Below the pieces are notes generated by a model. The model was given only the letters and a program-made list of their open reading frames with translations. It did not search any database and was not told the DNA's origin. A stretch of DNA of 64,000 bases, taken from Nocardiopsis algeriensis. Its GTDB lineage: Bacteria; Actinomycetota; Actinomycetes; Streptosporangiales; Streptosporangiaceae. Made by a program: the position numbers and the translations under genes. Location: positions 1 through 64,000 of the forward strand of contig NZ_JACHJO010000001.1 of the NCBI RefSeq assembly GCF_014203695.1, written 5' to 3'. Shown here one piece after another: positions 11,372 through 19,614 of the stretch (position 1 is the stretch's first letter; every line of letters starts with the position of its first letter).

Positions 11372-12778
11372 CTATTCGGTGAAGCCGGCGCTGTCGAAGG
11401 ACGTCTCGTCCTCGCCCCCGCTGCCGACGATCCACCACCGCACGGGGCTGGCGTATCCGTGGTCGTAGGCCAGGGCGAGCTCGCCGGAGCCGTCCGCGTC
11501 GTAGTCGCCGCAGGCGTGGACCCGGGCCGTCCGCTCCCACCGGCCCTCGCTGCCCAGGGGGCCGGTCTCGGGGCCCTGTCGGACCAGAGGGCCGGTGTCC
11601 TGCACCTGCGGTCCGTCTCCGAGGTCCGCCACGGTGTCGACGCCGCGGCCGGCCAGGCCGATCCAGAGTTCGGCGGGGCCGTCCCCGTCCAGGTCGCAGG
11701 CGGCCATGGTGCGCAGCGCGAAGCTGGCGGAGGTCTCCGTCCCGGGCAGGGCGACCGAGACGGGGTCGGTCGCCTCGGTGAAGGGACCGGCGTAGACGTT
11801 CACCCGCTGGTCGACCTCGGGGGGCTCGGTCTCGAACCCCGGCTCGTTGTTGCGCGTGCCGCTGTCCGCCAGGGCCAGGTCGGTCTCCCCGTCGCCGTCC
11901 ACGTCGCCGAAGGCGGCCAGCGCACCCCCGAGCAGTTCCACCACGCCCCACCCCTGCGGGTCCCCCGGGCCGGTCACCAGCAGTGTGTTCCGGGGCTGCT
12001 CCCCGTCGTCGGGATGGCGCACCAGCAGCGCGGAGGGGCCGCCGTCCGCGCGCGGGGGTTCGGGGACGAGCTCTCTGACGGGGGTTTCCAGCGTGCGCCG
12101 GGCGCTGCGCTGCGGGGTGCCGTCGCGGTCGAAGGGCCCGTGCAGGACGGTGAGGCGCGTACCCTGCTCCACCCCCCACTCGTCGACCTCGGCGAGAACC
12201 ACGTCTGCGGCTCCGTCGCCGTCGAAGTCCCCGACCTCCGACGCGGCGGGCTCGTACTCCCCTTCCGCCTGCGCGGGAAGGTCCAGCAGGGTGGGATCGG
12301 CGCCGGGGTCGGGGCCCGTGGGACCGCCCCAGAGGATCCCCGGCGGGGAACCGCCGACGGGGATGTCGGCGAAGCCGTCCCCGTCCAGGTCGGCGGTGCC
12401 CGCGCCTCCTCCGGTGGGCGAGACGGAGGCCGGCCGCACCGAGTCCGGGGGCCACACGGTACGGGTGGCGGGGTCGGGCCCGTCCGACGAGCCGTAGACG
12501 ATCACGAGCCGCGGTGCGCCCTCGCCGTCCTCGGCGTCGGGGTCGTACCTGCTCATGAAGAGGAGGTCGGCGAAGCCGTCGCCGTTGACGTCGTCGGGGA
12601 CGCCGCTGCCCTCGCTCTCGGGAACGGGCACCTCGTCGTACTCGCGGACCTCCTCGGGGCCGTCCCCGCTCGACGCCTCGTCGGGCAGGGACGGCTCCCT
12701 GCCGCACGCGGACAGCACGAGGACACAGACGAGGAGGGCGGGGCGGAGAGGGGACAGGGCAGGGCCTGGAGAGATCAC
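11372..12778 (-). CDS. FG-GAP/VCBS repeat lipoprotein
   Basis: About 468 residues. A lipoprotein signal peptide ends in LVLSAC with the lipid-bearing Cys at residue 25 when translation starts at GTG 12778, which has GGAG upstream; an ATG at 12838 gives 20 more residues. At least six calcium-loop repeats of the type DxDGDGxxD are seen (DVNGDGFADLLF, DLDGDGFADIPVG, DFDGDGAADVVLAE, DVDGDGETDLALAD, DLDGDGPAELWIG, DYDADGSGELALAYD), as in beta-propeller, integrin-like surface proteins. The role is unknown; ligand binding or adhesion is the family guess. It is bracketed by inverted-repeat elements A and B. Confidence 0.85.
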   Translation of the reverse strand: MISPGPALSPLRPALLVCVLVLSACGREPSLPDEASSGDGPEEVREYDEVPVPESEGSGVPDDVNGDGFADLLFMSRYDPDAEDGEGAPRLVIVYGSSDGPDPATRTVWPPDSVRPASVSPTGGGAGTADLDGDGFADIPVGGSPPGILWGGPTGPDPGADPTLLDLPAQAEGEYEPAASEVGDFDGDGAADVVLAEVDEWGVEQGTRLTVLHGPFDRDGTPQRSARRTLETPVRELVPEPPRADGGPSALLVRHPDDGEQPRNTLLVTGPGDPQGWGVVELLGGALAAFGDVDGDGETDLALADSGTRNNEPGFETEPPEVDQRVNVYAGPFTEATDPVSVALPGTETSASFALRTMAACDLDGDGPAELWIGLAGRGVDTVADLGDGPQVQDTGPLVRQGPETGPLGSEGRWERTARVHACGDYDADGSGELALAYDHGYASPVRWWIVGSGGEDETSFDSAGFTE

Positions 12779-12845
12779 GGGGACTCCGATCGCGGGGGGC
12801 GTGCTGCGAGCGTAACCGCAGAGGGCAGCGGGAGCCATACGCGCC

Positions 12846-12904
12846 GTGATCTTGTACCTATAGCTCGGTTCGACGTTCCAGGTGAGCTACAAGTACAAGA
12901 TCAC
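12846..12904. repeat. GTGATCTTGTAC-family inverted-repeat element, copy B
   Basis: Arms at 12846-12866 and 12884-12904 pair with two mismatches around a 17-base loop. Same arm and loop lengths as copy A, and like A it ends 49 bases short of the stop codon of the gene to its right. The right flanks of A and B are also similar (GGTCAG...GCCCC...TCCGG.CGGCCC). Confidence 0.85.
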
Positions 12905-12952
12905 CGAGGTCAGAGCCCCTCGCACCACCCCGGCAACGTTTCCGGCCGGCCC

Positions 12953-13390
12953 TCAGTCGTTGGGGCCGCGGCCGGCCTCGAAGTGCTCCTTGTAGCGTTC
13001 CAGCGCCTCCTCCATGACCTTCTCGGACAGGTAGGCGACCGGTTCCACGTCGTCCAGGAGCGGCTCGTGGTCGGGCCCGTGCGCGACGGTGCGGCCCCGC
13101 AGCACCCAGCCGCAGCGCTCCGGGTCCTCATCGACCAGCGAGGCGTACTTGCGGACCTGGCGGGCCAGCCAGTCCTCCAGCGGCCGTGTCCACCAGGACT
13201 CGGGGGTGAGCACGGTGACGGAGAGGCCCGGCAGGTCGAGGCCGCTCTCGTAGTCCCTGCTGACGGCTGCGCGGTCCTGCCGGGGACCCTTCGAATAGCG
13301 CAGGTAGAACCTGCCGCCCTCGCGGACCAGACCGGCGAGCTCGTCCAGCCCGGCGACGGTCGGCAGGTCGTCCTGTGGTGTGGTGCCCAT
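12953..13390 (-). CDS. DUF6098 family protein
   Basis: 145 residues, soluble, no signal peptide. The pattern LPTVAGLDELAGLV...LYLRYSKGP-like start, ESWWTRPLEDWLARQ, GWVLRGRTVAHGPDHEPLL and VAYLSEKVMEEALERY corresponds to a family of actinobacterial proteins of unknown function that I recall as DUF6098. No catalytic motif is evident. The ribosome binding site at 13390 is weak. A stretch of about 360 bases without genes lies upstream. Confidence 0.7.
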   Translation of the reverse strand: MGTTPQDDLPTVAGLDELAGLVREGGRFYLRYSKGPRQDRAAVSRDYESGLDLPGLSVTVLTPESWWTRPLEDWLARQVRKYASLVDEDPERCGWVLRGRTVAHGPDHEPLLDDVEPVAYLSEKVMEEALERYKEHFEAGRGPND

Positions 13391-13749
13391 GCGGGGCGCC
13401 TACCCAGACGCCGTGCGGTGATGCGGGGAATTTCCGCTGGTCGGCCGCGAGACGGAGCCACGGCGCCGGAACACGCGAGGCGGAACAGCGCGGCCGCAGC
13501 CGTCAGTCGCTGCTCTGCGTCCGTCGGTCCGAGAGCCACATCCCCGGTGGAAGGGCGACCACGCGCGGACCTTGTCGGCCACCTGGAATTCCAGCTCACC
13601 ATTCCATAAGCGGCAAATCCGGAGACTCTGGTCAGCGTATTCGATATTTACAACGTTTGTCGTTTCCAGGAACGGTGGCCGGGAAATCCTCGGCCTGGCC
13701 GGGATGCGCACACCCCTGCCGCGACACCCGAAGACCGAGGAGGGTCAGA
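13391..13749. other. Intergenic region with AT-rich promoter segment
   Basis: No credible gene. Bases 13600-13680 are clearly less GC-rich than the surroundings and probably carry the promoter of the secreted-protein gene at 13750. Confidence 0.4.
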
Positions 13750-14154
13750 GTGAAAGTCCTCGCCTACCGGACCGCCGTCCCCGTACTCGCCGCCGCCGTC
13801 CTGGCGGGCGGCACCACCGCCGCCGTTCCCGCGGCGGCCCAGTCGACCGTCAACCTGCACACGCTGATCTGCTACGAGACTGAGGACTGGGGCGCGGACG
13901 GCGACGAGCTCTACCTCATCGTCAACCGGACGAAGGTGTGGTCCTCCGCCGACTCCGTGGACTGCGACCACGACACGCCCCGCCGGGTGGCCGTCAACCG
14001 GAAGGCGAAGACCGGCGACACGGTGTACCTGTACGACGCGGACTCCCCGGACGGGGACGACTTCCTGGGTTCCGACATCATCGAGGGCTCGCGCGGAACT
14101 CTGGTCTTCAACGAGGACGACGCCCTGTACAACCTGGACTACGGCCCGGCCTGA
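13750..14154 (+). CDS. Small secreted protein, unknown function
   Basis: 134 residues. A Sec signal peptide with basic start (VKVLAYRT), hydrophobic core and a probable cleavage after AAA-Q at about residue 32. The mature part is about 100 residues, acidic, with two cysteines (HTLICYETEDW and DCDHDT) that could form a disulfide. The GTG start has GAGGAGGG seven bases upstream. Similar small exported proteins with no known role are common in Streptomyces and Nocardiopsis. A strong hairpin follows. Confidence 0.75.
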   Translation: MKVLAYRTAVPVLAAAVLAGGTTAAVPAAAQSTVNLHTLICYETEDWGADGDELYLIVNRTKVWSSADSVDCDHDTPRRVAVNRKAKTGDTVYLYDADSPDGDDFLGSDIIEGSRGTLVFNEDDALYNLDYGPA

Positions 14155-14162
14155 CCCGCGTG

Positions 14163-14196
14163 CCTGCGGGCCGGGCCGTACCGCCCGGCCCGCGGG
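14163..14196. terminator. Convergent terminator hairpin
   Basis: Fourteen-base arms (14163-14176, 14183-14196), one G-U pair, six-base loop, between convergent genes ending at 14154 and 14200. Confidence 0.65.
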
Positions 14197-14199
14197 CGC

Positions 14200-14676
14200 T
14201 CACCCCGATTTCCGCTGGGCAGGAACGGCGAACACGCTCCGGGGTCCCAGGTCCACCACCGCCCACACGGTGATCGGGAAGCCCGGCTCCCCCAGCCACC
14301 CCCAGGATTCGGCCAACCCGGAAACCAGCCGCAACCCGAACCCCTCCCCCACCTCGGGCACCGGCCGGGGGAAGACGCCCAGCGTGCCCTCGTCGGTGAC
14401 GGCGATCCGGAACCGGTGGCCGTCCCTCGCCAGCCGCATCCGCACCCGCCCGAAGATGCTGCCCGAAGCGGTGTGCCGCAGCGCGTTCGTGTGCAGCTCA
14501 GAGGCCACGGCCAGCAGCGGATAGGCACGCCCGCGGCCGAGCCGGGTGCCGTTGAGGCACCACTGCCGCGCCGACGCCACCTGCTGGGGCGCCGAGCCCC
14601 AGCTGACCATCCGCACCCCGTCCTCACCGGTCGCCACACGCCTCGGCAACCGCGCCGCGCCTTCGCCCGTCGTCAT
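14200..14676 (-). CDS. ATP-binding protein, anti-sigma/HATPase type
   Basis: 158 residues with the histidine-kinase-like ATPase fold of serine-kinase anti-sigma factors. N-box ELHTNALRHT at about residue 63, G1 box DEGTLG and G2 box GEGFGLRLVSG. Proteins of this type sit beside XRE/DUF5753 and DUF397 genes in Streptomyces whiJ/abaA-like loci, and the divergent neighbour here is such a pair. The partner protein is unknown. Confidence 0.8.
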   Translation of the reverse strand: MTTGEGAARLPRRVATGEDGVRMVSWGSAPQQVASARQWCLNGTRLGRGRAYPLLAVASELHTNALRHTASGSIFGRVRMRLARDGHRFRIAVTDEGTLGVFPRPVPEVGEGFGLRLVSGLAESWGWLGEPGFPITVWAVVDLGPRSVFAVPAQRKSG

Positions 14677-14856
14677 CGCACAGCTCTCCCTTCGCCAGGC
14701 ATCCGTTCAGCTTGGCAAGGGGAACCGGATTCCGCTCGCTCCGATGGAGTTCCTGCGAAAGTCCATCCGCGCCGATGTCATTCCCGCGAAAATCCATCAC
14801 GTGGACATAAAAGGGTGGTTCCGGCATGCCCTTTTCCCGTGTGTCAACATCGAAAT

Positions 14857-15663
14857 ATGCCCAAGGTGAGCACGGACATCAGGGAGCGGTGGGGCTGCGT
14901 GTTGCAGAAGCGGCGTGTGGCCACAGGAATGACGCAGGCCAGACTCGGCAGGGCCCTGGGGGTGAAGGGCAGCGCCGTGTCCAACCTCGAGCGCGGCCGT
15001 ACGAACCCCACCGAGGAGGTTCTGGCGATCCTGGACGAGACCCTGGGCACCGGCGACGAGCTGACCCGCCTGTGGACCGCCCTGACGAAGGAGGGCAAGA
15101 TCCCGTGGCTGGGCCAGATGGACGAACTGGAGCGCAAGGCGGTCTCCATCCTGGAGTTCCACCCGTTCCTGGTCCCCTCCCTGCTCCAGACGCAGGCCTA
15201 CGCCACGGCGGTCGTCCGGGCGGTCACGCCGTGGGAGTCCCTTGCTCAGGCGGAGGCGAGTGTGGCCGAGCGCATCACACGTGGCGAGCGGTTCCAGGGT
15301 GCCGACAAGCCGGTGATGATGGCGGTGATCGGCCGGGCGGTCCTGCTGGATCCCGTGGGCGGCAGCACGATCATGCGCGAGCAGCTCGAACACATCCACT
15401 CCCTGGCCGCCCGCGAGCGGATCACCCTCCAGTTCACCGGGACGAACACCCACCCGGGGCTGATCGGACCGTTCAAGATCCTCGACCCGCAGCCCGAGCC
15501 GGAGATCGTCTACGCGGAGTCCGCCTACAAAGGCCAGTTCGTAGACGATCCGGCCGCTGTGGCAGAGTTCAAGCTGAGGTTCCACCGTCTGCAAGCGGCA
15601 GCACTGGCACCGGAGCAGTCGCTGTGCCTGATCGAAGAGACGATTGAGGGGTTCCCGCAATGA
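14857..15663 (+). CDS. XRE-family regulator with DUF5753 (WhiJ-like)
   Basis: 268 residues. N-terminal helix-turn-helix at residues 10-65 (MTQARLGRALGVKGSAVSNLERG), then a DUF5753 domain from about residue 90 (FHPFLVPSLLQTQAYATAVV, MMAVIGRAVLLDPVGG). WhiJ and its relatives are developmental regulators in Streptomyces that work with a DUF397 partner. No Shine-Dalgarno sequence precedes the ATG, so the message may be leaderless. The stop overlaps the start of the next gene as ATGA. Confidence 0.88.
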   Translation: MPKVSTDIRERWGCVLQKRRVATGMTQARLGRALGVKGSAVSNLERGRTNPTEEVLAILDETLGTGDELTRLWTALTKEGKIPWLGQMDELERKAVSILEFHPFLVPSLLQTQAYATAVVRAVTPWESLAQAEASVAERITRGERFQGADKPVMMAVIGRAVLLDPVGGSTIMREQLEHIHSLAARERITLQFTGTNTHPGLIGPFKILDPQPEPEIVYAESAYKGQFVDDPAAVAEFKLRFHRLQAAALAPEQSLCLIEETIEGFPQ

Positions 15664-15842
15664 GCGACGTCCAGTGGCACAAGAGCAGTTACAGCGGCGG
15701 TTCGCACCAGGACTGTGTCGAGGTCGCCGAAGGCGCGACCCACACCCTGGTCCGCGACACCCGGCACCGCGACCACGGCCACCTCGCCCTCACCAACCCT
15801 GCCTGGACCGCCCTCCTCACCACGCTCAAGAGCAACCGGTAG
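15660..15842 (+). CDS. DUF397 family small protein
   Basis: 60 residues. The signature WHKSSYSGGSHQDCVEVAEG is diagnostic of DUF397, the usual partner of DUF5753 regulators. Translationally coupled to the XRE gene by an ATGA overlap. By analogy with WhiJ loci it may modulate the regulator; direct evidence is lacking. Confidence 0.88.
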   Translation: MSDVQWHKSSYSGGSHQDCVEVAEGATHTLVRDTRHRDHGHLALTNPAWTALLTTLKSNR

Positions 15843-15847
15843 GCCGC

Positions 15848-16540
15848 ATGTTGCTGCGTCTGCAGTGCGCCGCGCTGCTCTTCGACTCCGACGGGGTCCT
15901 GGTGGACTCGCACTCCGCCATCGACCGCGTTCTGCGTGCCTGGTCCGCCCGACACGGGCTCGACACCGACCGGGTGGTCGAACTGTCGCGGGGACGCCGT
16001 GACATCGAGCTCGTCGGCCTGGCCGCTCCACACCTGGATGCCGAGGCCGAGGCGCGTTGGATCGAGGAGCGCGAACTGGCCGATATGGAAGGGGTCCGCG
16101 CGCTTCCCGGGGCGCGGGAGCTGCTGGAGCGCCTCCCCGGCGGCCGCTGGGCGGTGGTCACCTCGGGAAGCGGGGAACTGGTGCGGCGCCGGCTGGATGC
16201 CGCCGGGTTTCCCGAGCCCGAGGTCCTAGTCTCGGCCGACGACGTGCGCGAGGGCAAACCGAGCCCGGAGGGTTACCTGAAGGCCGCCCGCGCCCTCGGT
16301 GCCGACCCCGCGGACTGCCTCGTCTTCGAGGACGCACCCAGCGGTGTGGCCGCGGGCACTGCGGCCGGCGCCCGCGTGATCGCCCTGCTCACCACTGCCG
16401 CACGCGGCGAGCTGCCCGCCGACGCGTGGATCGACGACCTGCGTTCGGTCGCACCGACAGCCACGGGCTCCGGCGGACCGGACGAACTCATTGCTCTCGA
16501 CATCCGGGCAGAACCCAGGCAAAAGCCCTGGAACGGGTGA
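15848..16540 (+). CDS. HAD-superfamily hydrolase, beta-phosphoglucomutase-like
   Basis: 230 residues. HAD motif I FDSDGVLVDS at residue 11 (Asp nucleophile and acid/base Asp), motif II VVTSGSG, motif III KPSPEGYLKAA and motif IV VFEDAPSGVAAG, with a helical cap between I and II. This is the subfamily of 2-deoxyglucose-6-phosphatases and beta-phosphoglucomutases; the substrate is not predictable. It starts 5 bases after the DUF397 gene, so it is probably in the same transcript. Confidence 0.85.
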   Translation: MLLRLQCAALLFDSDGVLVDSHSAIDRVLRAWSARHGLDTDRVVELSRGRRDIELVGLAAPHLDAEAEARWIEERELADMEGVRALPGARELLERLPGGRWAVVTSGSGELVRRRLDAAGFPEPEVLVSADDVREGKPSPEGYLKAARALGADPADCLVFEDAPSGVAAGTAAGARVIALLTTAARGELPADAWIDDLRSVAPTATGSGGPDELIALDIRAEPRQKPWNG

Positions 16541-16631
16541 GACAGGCAGCGTCCCGGACTCGCCGGAGAGGACCGGGACGGCGAAGCGCTCGGTTCCGGA
16601 GCCTCCGCCGGTGCCGGCAGGAAGCGGACCG

Positions 16632-17072
16632 CTACGCGCACCACCCGTACGGAACGAACCCGGACCCCTCCAACCAGGCGCGGACCCCTTCTGCTGGGTA
16701 GGGGATGACGTCGGGCCCGAGCATGTTCGGGTCGGCCCACACGAGCCTGCCGGCCTTGTGCGGTTCGGCGTTGCAGGGTTCGCCCTCCCACTGCGTGGCC
16801 AGGAAGAAGGCCCCTACACGGGCATGGCCGGGCCCTTGCCGGAAGTGGACGAGCGCGGCCAGGGCGAGGTGTCCGGGATCGATGGTGACCCCGACCTCCT
16901 CCTCGGCCTCACGGGCGGCTGCCGTGTGCAGTGCTTCCCCTTCTTCCAGATGGCCGGAAGGCAGATGCAGCATCCCGTCGCAGTACCCGGTGTTCCGCCG
17001 CTCCAACAGGGCGATCCGGCCGTCTCGATACAGGATGACGTGGACGTCGACAACGCTGGTGTAGGGCGGCAT
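16632..17072 (-). CDS. Nudix hydrolase
   Basis: 146 residues with a complete Nudix box GHLEEGEALHTAAAREAEEE-VG (G x5 E x7 RE x2 EExG). This motif binds metal and cleaves nucleoside diphosphates linked to another moiety. The LPSGHLEEGE start and short length resemble MutT-like or general dNTP/NDP-X hydrolases. Convergent with the HAD gene. Confidence 0.85.
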   Translation of the reverse strand: MPPYTSVVDVHVILYRDGRIALLERRNTGYCDGMLHLPSGHLEEGEALHTAAAREAEEEVGVTIDPGHLALAALVHFRQGPGHARVGAFFLATQWEGEPCNAEPHKAGRLVWADPNMLGPDVIPYPAEGVRAWLEGSGFVPYGWCA

Positions 17073-17387
17073 GAGCGGGTTCCTCCGTCAGGGGGTCGGC
17101 TGTTCCTGTGAACCTGGTGCCTCTCCCCTCAGTCCCAGGATCCGGAAGTCGGTTCGTAAATGTCCGAATAAATAACCCATGTGGATATTTGGAAGAGGAT
17201 ATCTTCGCCACCCCTGACCTGCGAAGAAATCAGATCTCCGAATTTTTTCCCGCAACGTTCCCTAACGCTTCACGGCCCCCCCTATCATCTAACCCAAAAC
17301 CACAACCGAACATCGTGACCCCGCGACGCCAACCAGCGCCCGGGGTCGTGGCCAGCAACTCAACCCTTTAAGAACAGGATTGCCAGC
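17073..17387. other. AT-rich divergent promoter region
   Basis: No gene. Bases 17156-17300 are unusually AT-rich. A hairpin GACCCCG-N17-CGGGGTC (17317-17347) lies in the leader of the gene starting at 17388. Confidence 0.4.
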
Positions 17388-18026
17388 GTGCACCAGTTTA
17401 GTGCTGCGCTTGTGAGCCGTACCCTCGGTACGCTCCTGGCGCTGATCCTCCCGTCCCGCGGCCGCCACGGCGGCTCCGCTCGCTTCTCCCGTCGCCGCAG
17501 GTCGACGCGGGTCCGCCGCTACGTGGCCGACCCCGTCCCGGCGGCCGCGTCGCGACACACCCCCGCGCCTTCCCGGCCCCGGCCTCGCCTGGTCGAGCCC
17601 CGTTTGGCCGAGCCCCGCCAGGTGCTGAGCGCCGACGACGTGGCTCTGGTCCGGCCCTACTACGAGGCCCACGAAAAGCACGTGGCCCGCATGCGTGCCG
17701 CCTTCCAGGAAGACGCCGGATCCGAGCAGAAGTCCTCGCAGGCGACCCAGCCGTCCCAGCAGCCTCAGTCACCCCAACAGCCCCAGGTGCCCCAGCCTCC
17801 CCAGCTGCCCGAGCCGCGCGTCCCGGAAGGTGACCTGCTCGCCGGCGAAACCGAGCTCCTTCCCGAGCCTGCATCTCTGCCGGTGTCGGTGCCTGTCCCT
17901 GCGCCCGTTCCTGCGCGGGGGCGTCATCACCGTGTGGACGAGGCCGAGCTGGACCGGGAGTTGGCCCGGCTCACCCGGATGTGGCAGGTCCAGCGGCAGA
18001 ACCTCCAGATGGGGGTGCCCGCATGA
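17388..18026 (+). CDS. Pro/Gln-rich protein upstream of an anti-sigma ATPase
   Basis: 212 residues starting at GTG 17388. A short hydrophobic N-terminus, then a basic stretch, a conserved-looking core VLSADDVALVRPYYEAHEKH, a Pro-Gln repeat region (residues 120-150) and a C-terminal helix ELDRELARLTRMWQVQRQ. Streptomyces has similar proteins with a DDxxLVRPY core, also of unknown function. The stop overlaps the next start (ATGA), so the two products are probably made together. Confidence 0.7.
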   Translation: MHQFSAALVSRTLGTLLALILPSRGRHGGSARFSRRRRSTRVRRYVADPVPAAASRHTPAPSRPRPRLVEPRLAEPRQVLSADDVALVRPYYEAHEKHVARMRAAFQEDAGSEQKSSQATQPSQQPQSPQQPQVPQPPQLPEPRVPEGDLLAGETELLPEPASLPVSVPVPAPVPARGRHHRVDEAELDRELARLTRMWQVQRQNLQMGVPA

Positions 18027-18505
18027 GCCTGCACCGTGTCTTCTGGGAGCACCGCACCTACCCCGGCGATCTGGCTCAGCTCAGGCAGGTCCGGAAAGAT
18101 CTGGCCACCGACCTGGCCGGGTTCCCCGAGGAGGCAGTCGAAACCCTGGTGCTGTGTGCCAGTGAGTTGTTCGCCAACGCGTGCAAGTACACCGCCTCCG
18201 GGCAGGAAAACGGCCAAGTCATACGCACCCTGTGCCTGCGCCGGGGACGCCTGCTGCGGCTGGGTTTCACCGACGACGGTGGCAGCGGCAGTGCTCCGCA
18301 GATCCCTACCGAGCGCAGCGATGACGAGTGGAACTGGGCCGAGGGCCAGCGCGGACTCCTCATGGTCCAGGAGCTCTCCGTCGCCTGGGGGTATGACCGC
18401 ACCTGCCCCTGGACCGACACCGGCACCCACACCTGGGCCCTCATCCCGCTGCCCGAGGGCACCGCGCCCCCACCGGGGCTGAAGCCCTACATCTTCACCC
18501 GCTGA
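18023..18505 (+). CDS. ATP-binding protein, anti-sigma/HATPase type
   Basis: 160 residues. N-box ELFANACKYT, G1 DDGGSG, and GQRGLLMVQELS at the G2 position place it in the same anti-sigma-factor-like ATPase family as the gene at 14200. It is coupled by ATGA to the Pro/Gln-rich protein. A terminator follows at 18536. Confidence 0.8.
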   Translation: MSLHRVFWEHRTYPGDLAQLRQVRKDLATDLAGFPEEAVETLVLCASELFANACKYTASGQENGQVIRTLCLRRGRLLRLGFTDDGGSGSAPQIPTERSDDEWNWAEGQRGLLMVQELSVAWGYDRTCPWTDTGTHTWALIPLPEGTAPPPGLKPYIFTR

Positions 18506-18535
18506 CACGTCGGGGACTCCTCGACCTCTCCCAAC

Positions 18536-18571
18536 GGTGGGGACTCCTCAGAAGACCGAGGAGCCCCCACC
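18536..18571 (+). terminator. Terminator hairpin after the ATPase gene
   Basis: Arms 18536-18549 and 18558-18571 pair with one mismatch and are followed by CCCTTTCTCC. Confidence 0.65.
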
Positions 18572-18629
18572 ACACCCCTTTCTCCGCACCCAAAAACCCG
18601 CGCCCCTTTTCTCAGCTATGTCTTATTCC

Positions 18630-18715
18630 CCGTGATCTTGTACCTAGAGACAACCTCACCCCTTTTCCCTGCCCTCCCGCATGCAGCGAAAGTGACCGCA
18701 AGTACACGATCACGG
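18630..18715. repeat. GTGATCTTGTAC-family element, copy C
   Basis: CCGTGATCTTGTAC at 18630-18643 and GTACACGATCACGG at 18702-18715, one mismatch, 58-base interior. The interior and about 25 bases of flank on each side are repeated in copy D, 246 bases away, so the two arose by duplication of a unit of roughly 135 bases. Confidence 0.85.
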
Positions 18716-18874
18716 CAAGAAAAGTCGCTGGCCAGAGGGGAAGGCCGAATTCTGTCCGAGGTGGGTAAGGGCTCGAACCGAACCAACCAGGGAACAGACC
18801 TGAGACCCTTGAGACCCCTGGAACCTCAACCCGAGCCGGAAACCCACACTCCCTCTCTCAGCTGCACCTTATCC

Positions 18875-18962
18875 CCCGTGATCTTGTACCTAGAGACAAC
18901 CTCACCCCGTTTTCCTGCACTCCCATATCCAGCGAAAGTGACCGCAAGTACAAGATCACGGG
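18875..18962. repeat. GTGATCTTGTAC-family element, copy D
   Basis: Perfect 15-base terminal inverted repeats CCCGTGATCTTGTAC (18875-18889) and its complement (18948-18962). It abuts the point where the Rpn-like gene loses its 5' part. Confidence 0.88.
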
Positions 18963-18982
18963 AAGGAAAGTGGCTGGCCGAT

Positions 18983-19444
18983 GTGGAGCGGGCGCGGGAT
19001 TTGGCGGAGTTGGTGGTTTTGTCGGCCCGTGCCCACGGCAGTGGTGATGTGCGCACGTTGAAGGTGCTGGTGGAGGCGCTCGATGCCACTGCTGGCCGCA
19101 ACCGTGCGTTCTACCATGACTCGGTGCTGAGCGGTCTCAACGAGGCGGCTCGCCGGGAACTGGAGGGTCTGATGTCCGTGAAAACCTACGAATGGCAGAG
19201 CGACTTCGCCCGCAAGTACGTCGGCATCGGCCGCGAAGAAGGCCGTGAGGCTGTGGCCCGTAGTGTGATCGGGGTTCTGGAGGCCCGCGGGTTCACCGTC
19301 TCCGACCAGGTCCGCTCCCGCATCCGCTCCTGTACCGACCTGGGCGTGCTGGAGGCCTGGGTACCCAAGGCCGTCACCGTCCAGGCTCCCGAGGACCTCT
19401 TCGACCGACCCAGCCCCCGGCACACGCCGGCCGGCCGTCGGTGA
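18983..19444 (+). pseudogene. 5'-truncated Rpn-family (PD-(D/E)XK transposase-like) gene
   Basis: The remaining 153 residues match the C-terminal half of a common Streptomyces family related to Rpn recombination-promoting nucleases: ELVVLSARAHGSGD, FYHDSVLSGLNEAARREL, YEWQSDFARKYVGIGREEG and a terminal CTDLGVLEAW region. The N-terminal nuclease domain of about 150 residues is absent. The frame is open back to 18632, but upstream of about 18975 it only translates elements C and D (VILYLETTSP twice). GTG 18983 is the first plausible start for the homologous part. The stop TGA lies inside the left end of element E. I read this as a remnant; expression of the fragment cannot be excluded. Confidence 0.65.
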
Positions 19445-19499
19445 TCCTGCTCCCGCTGGGCGGGACTCCCGCCGAGGTCACCCCCGGGAACAAGATCAC
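19441..19499. repeat. GTGATC...GATCAC element, copy E (diverged)
   Basis: GTGATCCTGCTCCC at the left and GGGAACAAGATCAC at the right pair with two mismatches, enclosing 31 bases. The outer six bases match copies B, C and D. It supplies the stop codon of the Rpn remnant. Confidence 0.6.
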
Positions 19500-19614
19500 C
19501 GCTGTTCAAGGACTCACGGAATGCGCCCTGAGTTCACCGGTCCCGGGAAAGGACCGGTGCAGCCCCCGGGAGGGCCACCGCCCCTCCGGGACCGACACCC
19601 CGAAGGAGAAGGCG

